Assembly: GCA_038373865.1 (NCBI GenBank)
Contig: JAXGGA010001631.1
Coordinates: 1-64,000, forward strand
Length of the DNA: 64,000 bases
DNA from: Uloborus plumipes
Taxonomy: Eukaryota > Arthropoda > Arachnida > Araneae > Uloboridae
Direction: 5' to 3'
In this document: positions 1 to 12,571 of the stretch, one piece after another
Numbering within the stretch: the stretch's first letter is position 1
Layout of the letters: each line of letters starts with the position of its first letter
Program-made: the position numbers and the translations under genes
Notes under the pieces: generated by a model
Database searches by the model: none
Seen by the model: only the letters and a program-made list of their open reading frames with translations
What the model was told of the DNA's origin: nothing

Positions 1-189
1 GGGATGACCCCATGACCACCCCGTGCGCTTTGTACTATCGATGACTTAAGATATACTATATTCCTAAAAAGCTACGTCCCAAAGAAAAAAGTGCAATCTT
101 TTTGCTTTCTTAATTATATTTAAATTAGGAGTTCAATAACATTTTGTTGGGAGTTAGTGATAGATAATTCGTGTGATAATAACGTGTTG

Positions 190-405
190 TTGTTTCTGAA
201 ACTACTAGGGTACCCGAACCCGAGTAGACGCATCTACCAGATTTCAGGCGGGATATGTACATCTTCCGTTTTTACGAGCACCATTAAGGCAGAAGTCTGA
301 TTTAGCTCGACACAGCCATTCAAAACCCGGGCAGCCATTCACCCGGGGCCAACGCATCACGGTCAGGCTCCTCTGACCACTAGACAAGGTGGCCAGCGAT
401 AATAA
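190..405 (-). repeat. Possible tRNA-derived SINE
   Basis: This GC-richer block sits in AT-rich surroundings. Read on the minus strand, it begins with a tRNA-like A-box segment (TCTAGTGGTCAGAGG, near 376-390). This is followed by two CCCGGG(T)-type B-box-like stretches and a unique body ending near the AT-rich DNA at 190. The B boxes are not canonical and no flanking duplication was found, so the SINE call is tentative. Confidence 0.33.
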
Positions 406-679
406 CCTAGTAAGGTCAACACATATTCTACACTGTACAAAGTATTCGCAAAATTATTTAAAAAAAGCATAAAACTGTATGGTTATTAGTACGTACAAAA
501 ATATATTTTACAAATCATACCAGAGCAATAAAAAAATCAAAACAAATGGATATCGAAAGAGCGCATTAAAGTATGTGTTTGGCCGCATAAATTATTTTGC
601 CCCATGCCCGAGTTAATTATTTACCCGAGTTAATTACAAAATTTTTAGAACAGTGGCCAAATTTATCGAGTTTCGGTGA

Positions 680-950
680 GGAATGAAACACATCTTTCAT
701 CACTTCGCAGAAGGACGTCCTTGTCCTACCATAAACTGAGACGGTGAAGCCGCGATACGTTTCATTTCTCGCCAAATCTTTAAATTTCGCCACTTTTCTT
801 AAAATTTGGTAGACTTTCAGACTGTTTATCTCGATAACGGGCACACGAGGGCAAATAATTTATGCGTAAAAAGCTGTTTCAGTGTGCTTTTTCGATTGCT
901 ACCGATTTATTTATTTTTTACATTCTTCGTGTGATTCCCTGGTAATATAA
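680..950 (+). repeat. Dispersed repeat, copy A (pair with 62390-62636)
   Basis: The segment shares an ordered series of blocks with 62390-62636 in the same orientation. The blocks are GACGGTGAAG, TTTCTCG-CAAATCTTTAAATTT, CTCGATAAC, ACGAGGGC-AATAATTT, TTTCGATT and TTCGTGTGRTTCCCYGGT. The copies are clearly diverged. No ORF is shared. It is probably an old interspersed repeat of unknown class. Confidence 0.6.
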
Positions 951-1113
951 TTTTCCTTAAAAAGTATATTATAAAACATGACAAATGAATCAGAAACTTC
1001 TATAAAAATTATCTTCTGTACTTCATATGGTGCCCTTTACATAGTGTACCATAATTTGTTTACATAAGATTCAATTTTACTTGATGTCTAAGACATATTA
1101 TTTTTTTTTACAG

Positions 1114-1256
1114 AGTTTCAGACCCAAAAGTGCTGGAAGTGTTCTCTTTGCTTTTTATACGAGCATGATTTTTCTTTTCTTGTTTTTTGTTGCAATGCTG
1201 GCCTTAAAATCATCCCATGGAAGTGGTGCTAACTTTTTTCCTTCGCCAATGTTCAG
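1114..1256 (+). CDS. Gal-3-O-sulfotransferase-like, membrane-anchor exon
   Basis: This internal exon is flanked by a T-rich tract plus CAG at 1113 and by a GTAACC donor at 1257. Its open frame joins the large exon at 3845 in phase (a split AGA Arg codon gives MFR|YVAFG). The translated exon contains a strongly hydrophobic segment, MIFLFLFFVAMLAL, followed by a polar Ser/Gly-rich stem. This is the expected cytosolic tail, signal anchor and stem of a type II Golgi sulfotransferase. An ATG at 1165 could be the start, placing the anchor at the very N terminus. The frame is also open upstream to the acceptor, so translation could begin in an earlier exon. The exon has no ORF long enough to stand out by itself; the hydrophobic anchor and the phase match are the evidence. 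Confidence 0.7.
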
Positions 1257-3844
1257 GTAACCATTCGCTCAATTCATTAGTTCACATTTAGTTAACCAAA
1301 AAATTTCTTACAGGGATAAGTGATAACCGCTCGTTATACAGGGTGTTCCAAGTCAACCTTCATGACCTCTAATTCCTCAACCGTTCGTCCTAGATGCATA
1401 CTTCCAATTACAAATTTGCTCGAAACGAGGTAGAGAGTTAAAATATTGAAAGTTTGAAGCGAAAAAAATATTCAGTCAAAAAATAAGAAATATAACTTTT
1501 TATAGGGACTCCGGGTCCCCAAATTTATATTTAGGGAAAAAATCTCCATTGAAAAATAATACTAACACAAAAAAATGACACCCGTGCGATCAAAATTCGC
1601 GGAGATATTCAAGTTTTAAATGCGCAGGGCCCGTAAACAAATTGACAAAAGAAAATTTTCGCCCTGCCAGAGGAATAACGAGCTTTTAAATTAGGTACGA
1701 TAATGAAATTTGTTTCGTCCATGTCAGAAAACATTCGCTTCTCATTGTATTCAAAAATAAATACAGATGCTACAAGACTACAAAACATAACAAGACAAGG
1801 TAAATTATTATACAATTTTATACAAAGATATTAAACACACGAAATATATAGAATCTAAGAAATAATATACATTGCGATTACATTGTCCGTAAAGCAACAC
1901 CATTTCTACATACTGTTCCGTAGTGTACATCGTAACTTCAAGCCTTAACGAAATGCATCTAGTTAAGCCGATTTTATTCTGCAGTGAAGGGATTACGTTA
2001 TTTCAAGAAATCACTAAACAGTCGGTAAATTTACAAATTCGCGAATTCAGCAAGACATTTTCATTCTTTCTTATTCAATTTTTTTTCGTATTTTGATTCC
2101 CATGTTAAATAACTTTTACAGTTAAATATATTTTAGGAAAATAAAGAATATTTTGTTATTAAAGAACTCTGAATGGTGCGATTTTCGCGTGTATATGGTC
2201 TCCAAAATCACTTAAAATAACGCTAGTGTAAAGTGGTATAAGTCATAAAGTTTCATGTTTCATTTCTCCATGGATTTTGATCGCACAAATGTCTTTTTTT
2301 TTTGTGTTAGTATTATTTTTCAATGGAAATTCTTTTCCTAAATATAAGTTTGAGGGCCTGGAGCCCCTATAAAAAGTTATTTTTTTTATTTCTTAACTAA
2401 TCATTTTTTTCGCTTCAAACTTTCCATATCTTAACTCTCCTCCTCATTTTGAGCAATTTTGCAAATGAAAGTATGCATAGGACGAACGGTTGAGGAAATA
2501 GAGGTCATGAAGGTTAACTTGGAACACCCTGTATACTACTTTCATTTTGTGGGGTCTCTTGTTTGCAGTTTATGATTTAGTTTATTTTTCAATTGTCTTC
2601 CATTGAATTAAAAAGAAAAAAATGCTGTTCAGTGTAAGTGCTGAAGGTAATAAAAAACTTTTATTTTATCATAAACAAAAACTCAATAGTTTTTATTTCT
2701 CACTTTCAGAAAGATAGCTATAAACATTTGTAAATTAAGATACTATTTTCTTACTCTTTTTTCCTAGGTAAATTTTAGGAATTTTCAAATTAATTAACTA
2801 ATTCTTTTTGCTGCTGCAATAATTTTAAGCATTTCTGAAATTACGTCATAATCCCCCAACCCCCCTAATTGTTGTTTTCTTTCATTTTGGCTTCCATTAT
2901 TAATTATGTTGATTATTTCAAAACTAAAATTTCTCTTAAATCAACAAAAACATTTTCATGCAGAAAGGATTGATATTAAAATCAAGTATTTTATGAAAAA
3001 TTTGTTTTTGTTGTTGGCATTTGTTTCTCCAGATTTTTTAAGTCTATACAATTAATAATTTGTAAAAAAAGGTTCAAATGTGTACCTTTTCATTACACTA
3101 AATCTATTTCTATAAACATATTACAATCAAGGGTGTATCGAGTTTCTGGTTTAAGAGGGGGTTACTATCGAAAAAAGAGAGTTCAATATCCGAGCACGAA
3201 TAGTTGTCCAGGGGGAAGAATTTTCGAAACGTAAGTCCCAAAATGTAGTTTTAAAGTATATTTGGCAGCTAAAATGAGGGTCATGATCTCGATGACCCCC
3301 CCCCCCCGGATCCGGATTCTACTTTGGTCGCAATATCGTATTATACACAAATATGGGTATCTTGACAGAACAGAGATCATGGGAAAATAGATACCCAGGT
3401 AAAAACCCCTTTTCGGTACTTGTTTTGCATCTACACCAACTATTGGAACTAACTTTTAGTTAATCAAATAATGAACTTAAGAACTGAAACAAACGTTTTT
3501 AGTAGAGTCGCGAAAAAAAGAAAGAAAAAACATCATCTTCTTTAAATATTGTTGCTGAGAGTTTTTTTTTTTTTTTTCTACGTCTCTAATCAAGGTGCAA
3601 CCAGTAGACGTCCTGAATATCATACTGACAAATTTGTCCATTTAGCAACGATGTCGATTAAAGGGAAGGTATCATCAATATTTCAGGAGAGGCGAAACAA
3701 ATAAAATACATAAATAATCAGTAGGTGGAAAAAACAACATTCATCATGGTAGCTTGTTGAGCAAATTTTAAAGGTGTTTTCTGTAAATTAAGATTAACGG
3801 GGTCAAAACTATTGCGCAACTTTTATTTTGAATTTCTATTTCAG
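1257..3844 (+). other. Sulfotransferase intron
   Basis: A 2588-bp GT-AG intron (GTAACC donor; TTTCTATTTCAG acceptor) separates the anchor exon from the catalytic exon. It contains a long-TIR element at 1339-2531. It also contains a C/G-homopolymer-bearing block around 3130-3310 that looks like a small unclassified repeat. The remainder is AT-rich and shows nothing recognisable. Confidence 0.65.
1339..2531. mobile_element. Non-autonomous Tc1/mariner-type element with about 270-bp inverted repeats
   Basis: The two ends are long imperfect inverted repeats, roughly 1339-1609 and 2266-2531. They begin CAGGGTGTTCCAAGTYAACC and are flanked by TA on both sides (1337-1338 and 2532-2533), the expected target duplication of the Tc1/mariner superfamily. 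Inside the repeats, blocks such as GACGAACGGTTGAGGAA, TCAATGGAAAT and GTGCGATCAAAA are recognisable on both arms. The 0.65-kb interior has no transposase-like ORF, so movement would need a transposase supplied in trans. It is inserted in the sulfotransferase intron. Confidence 0.75.
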
Positions 3845-4889
3845 ATATGTTGCATTTGGTGTTCAAGATGAATGGTCAACACCAGGGTATTGTTCGCCTG
3901 CTGTTAATATTTTCTTTCTGAAGACTCACAAATGCGCTAGCTCCAGTGTTCAAAACATTTTCATGAGATACGGAGACGAAAAGAACCTAACATTCATTCT
4001 TCCTGAAGAATCTAATTATATCGGACATCCACAGAAGTTTTCCAGATCCATGCTTACAGAGCAGATGAAGATGTACTCAAATTTTAATCTTCTTTGTCAC
4101 CATCTCCGTTTCGACGCCCACGAAGTTGAAAGTGTGATGTCCCCGAAAACTTTTTATGTGTCCATTCTTAGAGATCCTGCTTCACTATTTCGATCCATGT
4201 ACGACTACTACAACATGCAAAAATTTTTCAATCGAACCCTAAAAGCCTTCCTTCAGGATGAAGGATCAATGAAAGCTTTGAACTCTCAGCGCATTTATGA
4301 TAAGTTAGGAAGAAATCAAATGCTCTTTGACTTCGGATACGATAAGGACATTTGGGATAATGTTTCTCTCATTAGATCAGCCATCGAAGAAATCGACGAA
4401 AGATTTGATTTCATAATGATTTCGGAGTTGTTTGACGAATCATTAATACTTTTAAAACATATGTTATGCTGGACAACTGCTGATATTGTGTATCTCAAGC
4501 ACAACATGCGGAAAAACGATATTTACAAGAAGAAAGATGACTCTTTGGTTCTTAAAATTAAGGACTACAACGCTGCTGATAAACTTCTTTACGATTATTT
4601 CCACGAAAAGCTTCTTGGTCTTATCGATTCCTTTGGAAAAGATAGAATGGCGAGAGAAATACAAGATTTGCGGTTGTGGAATAGCGTATGGTTTAATCAC
4701 TGCATTAAAAAAATGTCGTCCTCAAACGAAGACATTCCCTCAGAGACAAAAGCATATAACTCCAAAGTGTACAGCTTTGTGCTAAACGATGAGCCCATAG
4801 CTGAAATTTGCAAACATTTAGCTATGGAAGAGCTTCAATATACAGCAAAGCTTCGAGAAAAACAAAAGACATTTTATGAACTAGCCTAA
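3845..4889 (+). CDS. Galactose-3-O-sulfotransferase-like, catalytic exon
   Basis: This is the last coding exon (about 347 residues; TAA at 4887-4889) of a Gal-3-O-sulfotransferase family protein. The family transfers sulfate from PAPS to the 3-OH of galactose on glycolipids or glycans in the Golgi lumen. The 5'-phosphosulfate-binding loop is visible as FFLKTHKCASSSVQNIF, about 20 residues into the exon. The 3'-phosphate-binding motif is SILRDPASLFRSMYDYY, about 110 residues in. Both match the family pattern (KTHKTASST and ILRDPxxxFxS). With the anchor exon the protein is about 395 residues, near the roughly 400-residue family norm. The exon starts at the AG acceptor 3841-3844. A TTG-initiated reading from 3828 is not a real start because it runs into the intron. 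The acceptor sugar cannot be told from sequence, so no gene number is assigned. Confidence 0.88.
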
Positions 4890-6200
4890 GGAACCGCTAG
4901 AAAATTTTGTGAGCCAAATTTATGTTAATAATCATTGCAGATCACTTTTAAGTTCTTTTCTTTATTTTTTAAGTAGATATTGAAAATGATTTTGATGCTG
5001 AAAAGTACCTTTAGATCAATGATACTTTTATTGCATTTAATGGAAATCGAAAAAAAAAAAAAAAGAATTTTAAGAGAAAAACATAAGTGCCATTTAAACT
5101 CCTTTACATATTCTAGCACGAAATCATTGTTAGACAATTTTTAGGTACTTTTTAAACATTAAAAACTTCCAGTTAAGGAGGGAATTGTGCATTTATCATG
5201 CATTTATAAAAACGTCCAATGAATAGTATTAATGAAGTTTATCGTTTTATTACCATTAAATTTTAAGCAAGTAATTAAATTATTTTTAGCTAAAAAATGT
5301 TTTAACAGATTGATCTTCAAAAAAATAGCAACAAATACATAGCATTGGAATTAACTTTACCTTAAGTGATATAAATTCTTGCCCTTCGTTATACAGCTAA
5401 GAGCATATTGAATCGAGATGTGATATCATTTAATTTAAAGATTTGGTATATGTTATTCATTATTATATGTGATACATCAAATATAAAATCAATTTATCTG
5501 TTTCAAAAAACTAGTTGTGTGCTCTTCGTTTAGTAGAAGATAAATGTGTTACATCATAGCTGAAATTGATTTTTTTAATGCTATTTTTCTAAGTAATGTT
5601 CCTATCTTCTAGAGTTTGATTTAAACTAGAACTTATGCGTGATAATTTACTAGTTTTAGTTCCATTTTCAAACTTGCAATATTTGGGGGAAATATAATTT
5701 AAAATGTTTATATATACACAAGATAAAAAATTAGCAAATATTTTTTAAATATCGATATGATTGGGCAAGCTGCACTTTATTTTCATTCACGCCGTAAAAA
5801 TACGTGTGTGAACATAAATTATTCAAATAAATATTTTATAAAGCTATATTTAATTTTTTTTCATCACTTTTTTGTTGCATTTGTCATTGTTCCATTTGAT
5901 AACAAGCAAGATGTATTTTGAATTTTTCAAATTGTTTGTTTGTTGACTGTCTAACAGTTCAATATCTGTTATTTATTGTCATCTGTTATTGGTTTTATTG
6001 TTTTCCTATTTTTTTGCATTACATTTGTGATATGCTGAAAATGCAAAATGCATATGGTGATGTGCTATACACGGTACTTAAAATTATTGTTAACCAATTA
6101 GTAAAGTTTTCACCCATCCAAATTGTTCTGTATGGTACTATAAAATTCAAATTGTTTTCGTTATTTTTGAGAAAACAACCTTTTAAGAAATAAATTGATC
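4890..6200 (+). other. Sulfotransferase 3' flank with candidate poly(A) signals
   Basis: AT-rich non-coding DNA after the stop. Canonical AATAAA hexamers occur at 5826-5831 and again in the cluster around 6188-6210. Either could end the transcript, giving a 3' UTR of about 0.95-1.3 kb. No other feature is seen. Confidence 0.4.
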
Positions 6201-9200
6201 AATAAAATAAATATTTTTCATACTTTTGCAACTTTCTTACTGCTTTAAAAAAATTTTGATTTCTTTTCTTTATTTTTTAAAATTATTATTAGTGTTTTAA
6301 TGATACAATGTTTGTAGCATGTTCATAAATTATGTAAGAGGGAGCAGAAAAATAAAAGGTTAAGAGAGTATTAAAAAATAAAAAGCTATTTTAACATTAT
6401 TATCGTATGGTGGTGATACTCTCCTGACTTCATGCTTTATAATTAGTTAATTGTTTTTTGAGTAGGCTAAAAGGAGCAAACAGGAAATATTTTCAAGGGG
6501 AGACTTTACAAGAGAGGTAATTATTAAATCATATCCAAGAACTGTTTCACAGAATTGGTATTAAGCACTTAGGATGTTAATTTTTTTGGTAACAGTTTGA
6601 GCAAACTTTCGTCCTATTCAAAGATTTATCAAATATTTTCACATTGTCTCTCTGACAGTGTTTGTAATATGTGACCACATCTGAACACTCAAACATCTGT
6701 CTATGTATAAAGCAGTGAGTAACCGCCCCAAAGCAAGGGCTAAGGCAGGAACATGCAATACATCGCCAGCTTGGTTATTTCCATCTATGGACTGCAGTTT
6801 CGTGCTTATTATGCACTCATCAACATGGAATAGGAAAGTAACAGAGTTGGAGGCAACAATCCTCTTATAGAGCAAAGAGAGCCAAAAAAACTGGTAGCTA
6901 ATGTGAAATTAGAATACCAGCGAGCAACCGCATTAGGTATGGTACAACTCATAAATTTTAAGGTAGAGCTCGGGTATAAAGCAGTGAGTAACCGCCTCAA
7001 AGCAAGGGCTAAGGCAGGAACATGCAATACATCGCCAGCTTGGTTATTTCCATCTATGGACTGCAGTTTCGTGCTTATTATGCACTCATCAACATGGAAT
7101 AGGAAAGTAACAGAGTTGAAGGCAACAATCCTCTTATAGAGCAAAGAGAGCCAAAAAAACTGGTAGCTAATGTGAAATTAGAATACCAGCGAGCAACCGC
7201 ACTAGGTATGGTACAACTCATAAATTTTAAGGTAGAGCTCGGGTATAAAGCAGTGAGTAACCGCCTCTAAGCAAAGGCTAAGGCAGGAACACGCACTCAG
7301 GATTTATAATTTTTTTAAATGTTGTCATCAGTTCTTGCTGTCACAGGTTGACCGTAATGGTCATCAACTTCAACTACCTCTGTAATATTCAAACAGTTTA
7401 TGCCTTTCAAAAATTTGACTATGTAACAACTCTTTTAATAATTTAAATCCTTCAGGTGGAACTTGTGAAAATTTCACAAGAAAATTTCAAATTAATGCGT
7501 TGCTTGATTTTAAAGCTTATCATGATGGTGTCACTTAGACATGACACCGTCTTGCTCAAACGAGGATGAAAACAAAACTAAACTAGATATAGGGATTAAA
7601 TAACGTACCAAAAGCATTTGCATACACGTCTTACTCAAACAAGGATATAAATAAAACTAAACTAGATATAGGGATGAAATAACATACGAAAAGCATTCAG
7701 AAGCATAAAAACCAGCTATGTTCCTCAGTCACTCTTCTGTATCAAGCCTAACGGCTAGGGCATTCACGGTCCTTTTACTTAATTGTTACACCTTGTATGT
7801 TACATGGACCAAGGGATAACTAAACATGACATGAAAAAATCTTAGTTGCCATTTTCAGTTCAAAGTTGCAGCAATCTATGAAGAAGCCTTTTGAAGTACT
7901 ATTGAGCACACTATAACACAGGGGAACGTGTAACTGGAGCTAATGGAAAGCATATTGAACAAATTTGGTGATCAAATAAAATGTTTTGTTGAAAAAGTTT
8001 TTTTCTTTGTCGACCCTTTCTCACCAGGAGGTAAAAATTTGAATGAGTGTTTTCTCATCACCAATTACTTTTTACCATAGTCTATATAATGTACACACCA
8101 ACTTTCAATGATGAGCTATATTCAGGTCCAAATAGTACCTATCATATAACCACTCTGTACTTCAGAAAATAAAATATATTTTAGAATACCAAATATCTAT
8201 GCTTAAAAATCAACTTGAATTATTAACCGGTCTATCTTTTGTTTTGAAACAGAATATGTTCACCATTGTGAAATATAACTAATATTGTATGGTTCTATTG
8301 CTGAAATTTTGATTTGTAATCCTTTAAAGTTCAATTGAATTTTTTCTGCATTGTTCTCATTAAGAGATAAAAATTTGTTTTCCATATTAAAATAATAATG
8401 AACTCAGATAAGATGCAGACAATTATTAGAAGAAGAGATATTTATTAGACATGATATATTTTACATATTTACTCAAAAAAAAATCTATGAAATATGCTTT
8501 GTAGTACTTGTTACTTCAGCTTATTTGAAAATGGGAACATTAATTTTTTTCAAAAATTAGTTCTGTTATTAAAGTAATGTATGATCTTAACAAACTGAGC
8601 TACAATTTGAGGGGGGGGGGGCATGACAGCTTTTAAACATAAGAATTATATTTGTGTAGTTTTATGTATGGTAAAAATGGCATAAGATTTGAAAAAAAAA
8701 AACATAAAAATTCTGTTTAGGAAGATGAATAATTTATATAACTTCATAAATGCTTTCAAGCAATAGACTTTTTTATGTGTAAGTAAAATCACAGAAATAA
8801 CCTTAAAATGCACAAACAACAAACTCATTTTTTCATTGTGGTTACAATGAACCCTCTTTTCAATTCAGAAATATAAGCTTTAAGATTATAGATATGCTTC
8901 GGCTTATTCGAGGAAAAAGCAAAAATTATGACAAGATACTAAGTGAATATTCAATCTATAGTGCATCAAATAATACATTACTTGACTTTCAGAAATAAAG
9001 AAGTTCAAAAATGAGAAAATCTGCACAAAGGTAGCATTCCTCGGATGATAAGGTAAATGTTTTTTTTTTTTTTTTGCACATGTTTATTATTATTATTATT
9101 ATTTTTACATTATTATTGTTTCTTTCTGCACAAAAGCAAACACTGTATTTGAAGAATAATGTCGCTGAAGTACTTTCAGGAAAATACAGAAAACCTATGT

Positions 9201-12200
9201 AAAGTTTTTCTACTTGAACTAACTTAAGAGTTTAAATGTGAATTATTGAAAATATTTAAAACAGCAAAAAGGTTAAGATATAAAAACTTCATCAGATAAT
9301 TTCAAATATTTGTAGTTGTAGGAGGAAAAAAAAATCAGTAATTTTATGAGCCATGCATAACATCTGCATGGAAACTTTTTTTATTAGCAGTTATACCAGG
9401 AATCTTATAAATCACACAAACTGGAATTTAACAATGAAAATTCCAAAACAGTTTCTATCCTCATTTAGCTTCTATTTTCAAAGCATATAACAATTGGAAA
9501 AAGGTTGTGTAGAACATATCCCACCAAAAGCATTTTATTTACATTAAACTGATTTAATAAGTGTTCATTACTAACATAAATTAGACCATGGCTACAAATA
9601 TCTACACTATTAGCTGCATTTGTAAAAAAAATCAATAAAGTTTGAAAAAGAAAAAAAAAACATCAGGCATGCTCATTTTGACCACAGCTCTAACAGTGTT
9701 ACCAATAATCATGAACTTCATGTAAATGTGTATCTTTGTGCCAACTATACATTTGGATGAATCCAATTTTAATGCAGCACAAATTTGCAATGAAAAGTTG
9801 CACACATGTGTTTTTGAGTCACTTCTTCAATGCAAGAAATTTTGAAGAATATAAAAAAAAAATAATAATTATCCGGCGTATTCTAGGGTGGTCTAGTTTT
9901 TTCGCATTTATGGATTCCTTTGCACTGAAGAAAGCTGGTTCTAATGCCAAAAATGCACCTGATTTTATTGCTGAAACTGTGTGCGATAACAATACATAAA
10001 CAAGAGCTTCAAGGTTACACTTGAGGCGAAAGTAATTTGTTACGAAGCATTTACACTAAAATGAAAAAACAAATAATACTGAAACACTCAGTGCTACAAT
10101 TTGAGACTCAACTGGGTTTGAAATACTTTAGGTATTGTAGAAGTTTTACAAGTTTTAATTATTTTCTTTGCAAACAATTTAGTTTTTCAAACGTAAAAAA
10201 GTTACTTTTTGAAATATTTCAATTAGTATACTATGATTTTAAAGAGTGCTTGTTTTTTCATCGCTAATACTTTGATTAATGACTAAGAGACACCGGAACT
10301 CCCAAACCAACTATTTTTCCATAATAAAGAAATGCTAAGTCTTTTCCGTAAAATAATGAAATTATGCTGAAATGTAGCTTTGAAGTGTATATTAATACTT
10401 AAATTTCACAAATTAAAATTATACTAAGGGTTTTTTTTAAATACATTGATTTTTAAACCATATGGACTTAAAAACATAAATTTAAATAAGGTTAATACAG
10501 AAATAGTAGTAAGAAAATAATAATTTATACACACACAACATAGTCAAAATTCATTGAATTGTTGTAGTGTTAGACACTTTCCATGAAAATAAACTCTCTG
10601 GATTGTTGAAACCATTCATAATCCTTTATGATTCTTTTATAAGTGGCCAAGTATAGGTTATGGACTAATGAAACAAAAATTACTGTATTTTGCACAAACT
10701 AAGTAAAAATTAATTCCGTTAAATGATCATCAATTGTTGGGTGTTTCTACTTACAGTATACTAGATGATGCGTGCGAAGCATTCATGCTCGACAGTAGGA
10801 TCGCAATTTTTTTTTTCAATTTATGTCAGTTATGTTTTCTAATAACAGCCAAAATATGATTTGTTCATTTATATTTGCTGATAGTGGAGAAATAATCTTT
10901 AAAATGATGTTTTGCTTATGACGTTTGATAATATTTTTAGAAATTCATTGTGTGCCCACAAAAAACATTTGTGAAAAGTAATATATGTATGATGCTGCAA
11001 TTTAACTCTTTCCTTACTGAGCAGAAATTCTTCTCCTGTCCTTTGCTTCCCAAACAGATAGCCAAAACCCACATGCGAATGCTTTCCCCTCTCAGGCATT
11101 CAAATCCCTTCACTGCTGACAGATAACGCCACGCCTTTGACAAGACAGACGTGTGTATCGAGAATAGCGTTGCAGTAATTTCTGCAATCCAAGCAGTTTC
11201 TTCAAACTTGACTCAAGAGTTGGAAAATAAAATTTTCTTATTCTATCTTTAACAGCTAAAATAATTTTTTCGAGTCAAATTATACGATGATACTTATATG
11301 TAATGTATATGTTACGGTGAATTTGGTTAATTGATTATTATTCATAATCATCGATTATTATATACAATAAAAAATATCGCAATAATTTAGGATATTAAAA
11401 ATATTAACGTTGAAAGCACATATTTGCTTATTACTCTCCCCAATTTTTTTATACCGTTTCAACTTAGGTCTAATTAGCTTAGTCTGGTCTCTTTGCGTCA
11501 AAAAGGTCAATACAAGAAAATAAAAAGCTTTTCTAATATTACTTTATTTCTTTCACTATTGAGGAGATATAAGATTCTTACATATCTAAATATTAAAATT
11601 TTGCTGTCGTTGCATCAAATTAACACCTCCCATGAAATAAATTTCTTTTCCCACATTGTTTGCATATTTTTGAAAGAACATTCCCTGCTTTGGGTTTGTG
11701 CCATTGTGATTATGTATAAAAATTCTGAATAAATATGTTAAGCTTTTCTCTTCAGCTATTCTCCTTTATGTCAATTTTATGTTTTCTACTCTGCAGTACA
11801 CCCTATAAAGCTGAGCAATTCATGATTTTCAAAAAAATAAATGATAAAAGAACCCTCGCATTGTTGGGTAAATTTGCGTAATTAATTGGGTCTTATTCGT
11901 ACTATTATGCTTGTATTTTGATTTTTTTTTTTTGCTTCTTTTTGCCTGTTTTAGAACACCTAAAGTAAAATTTAGCCATCTCATTCGTTGTTCTGGAGGG
12001 ATGGAGTTTAGTTATGACAGATTCTGGGCATGAATAGTTTTGGAACGACCCTCTAGGAAGGGGGACTACGAGAAATTGGTGAACTCGACTGGGGGTCTAC
12101 AGAACAAATGTTTAGGAAGCTCTGGTTAAGATTCCCTGTAATTGCAAAACGTGTGCATGCAATATTTTTTGGGAATATTTTCCTTGCCATATTGTTGACT

Positions 12201-12571
12201 ATCAAATATAATTTGAAAGTCAACAATAAATCATAAAAGTTTATTTAATTGCTAAGTTTACCACAAAATGGGCAACATAGAAAGATCACGAGAGGTTCAT
12301 AATTAATTTTTTATCATTGAAATTTTCACAAAAAAAAAAATTCCATAACAATAGCTCAGATAAACAATATAAATTCAACATTGTTCAGATGTATTCGTCA
12401 TTGCTATTGCTTTTTTTTAAACATTTTATTTATTTATTTATTTTGGGGATTTTTTAAATATTTTTTTTTTTGTATTTTTTATTATTTTATTTATTTTTTT
12501 GTATTTATTATTATTATTTTTTTTTTCTGTCTTTTATTTTTTTTTCTTGCTATCTACACGTCCTATAATAT
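6201..12571. other. Intergenic AT-rich DNA
   Basis: The stretch contains the 269-bp tandem repeat (6706-7292), a G homopolymer at about 8610-8621, poly(T)/(ATT)n near 9060-9105 and a T-rich low-complexity block (12410-12550). A slightly GC-richer patch at 10990-11160 has no convincing ORF. No host exon was recognised on either strand. This is the interval between two converging genes. Confidence 0.5.
6706..7292. repeat. 269-bp tandem repeat, about 2.2 copies
   Basis: The phrase TATAAAGCAGTGAGTAACCG recurs at 6706, 6975 and 7244, exactly 269 bp apart. Copies 1 and 2 are nearly identical; differences include GGAGGC/GAAGGC near the end of the unit. The third copy stops after the GCAGGAACA phrase at about 7292 and then diverges. 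The near identity implies recent duplication. Short ORFs through the unit on either strand show no known domain and look like by-products of the repeat. Confidence 0.9.

Larger units (their letters stand above)
1..1113. other. Flank/intron upstream of the sulfotransferase exon
   Basis: No coding exon is recognised here. The stretch holds a GC-richer SINE-like block (about 190-405), one copy of a dispersed repeat (about 680-950), and an ordinary T-rich polypyrimidine tract ending in CAG at 1111-1113. That tract is the splice acceptor of the next exon, so at least one further upstream exon must exist, coding or 5' UTR. Confidence 0.5.

Noticed and set aside
3828..3844. Start of the sulfotransferase reading at 3828
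   Set aside because: The codon is TTG and the first residues (NFYFR) are translated intron and acceptor sequence. The exon begins at 3845 and continues from 1256.
6639..7144. Repeated ORFs (78-111 codons) on both strands
   Set aside because: They are copies of one another through the 269-bp tandem repeat and have no recognisable domain.
10899..11143. Overlapping minus-strand ORFs of 66-68 codons in a GC-richer patch
   Set aside because: No domain, no splice context, no neighbouring exon; insufficient evidence for a gene.
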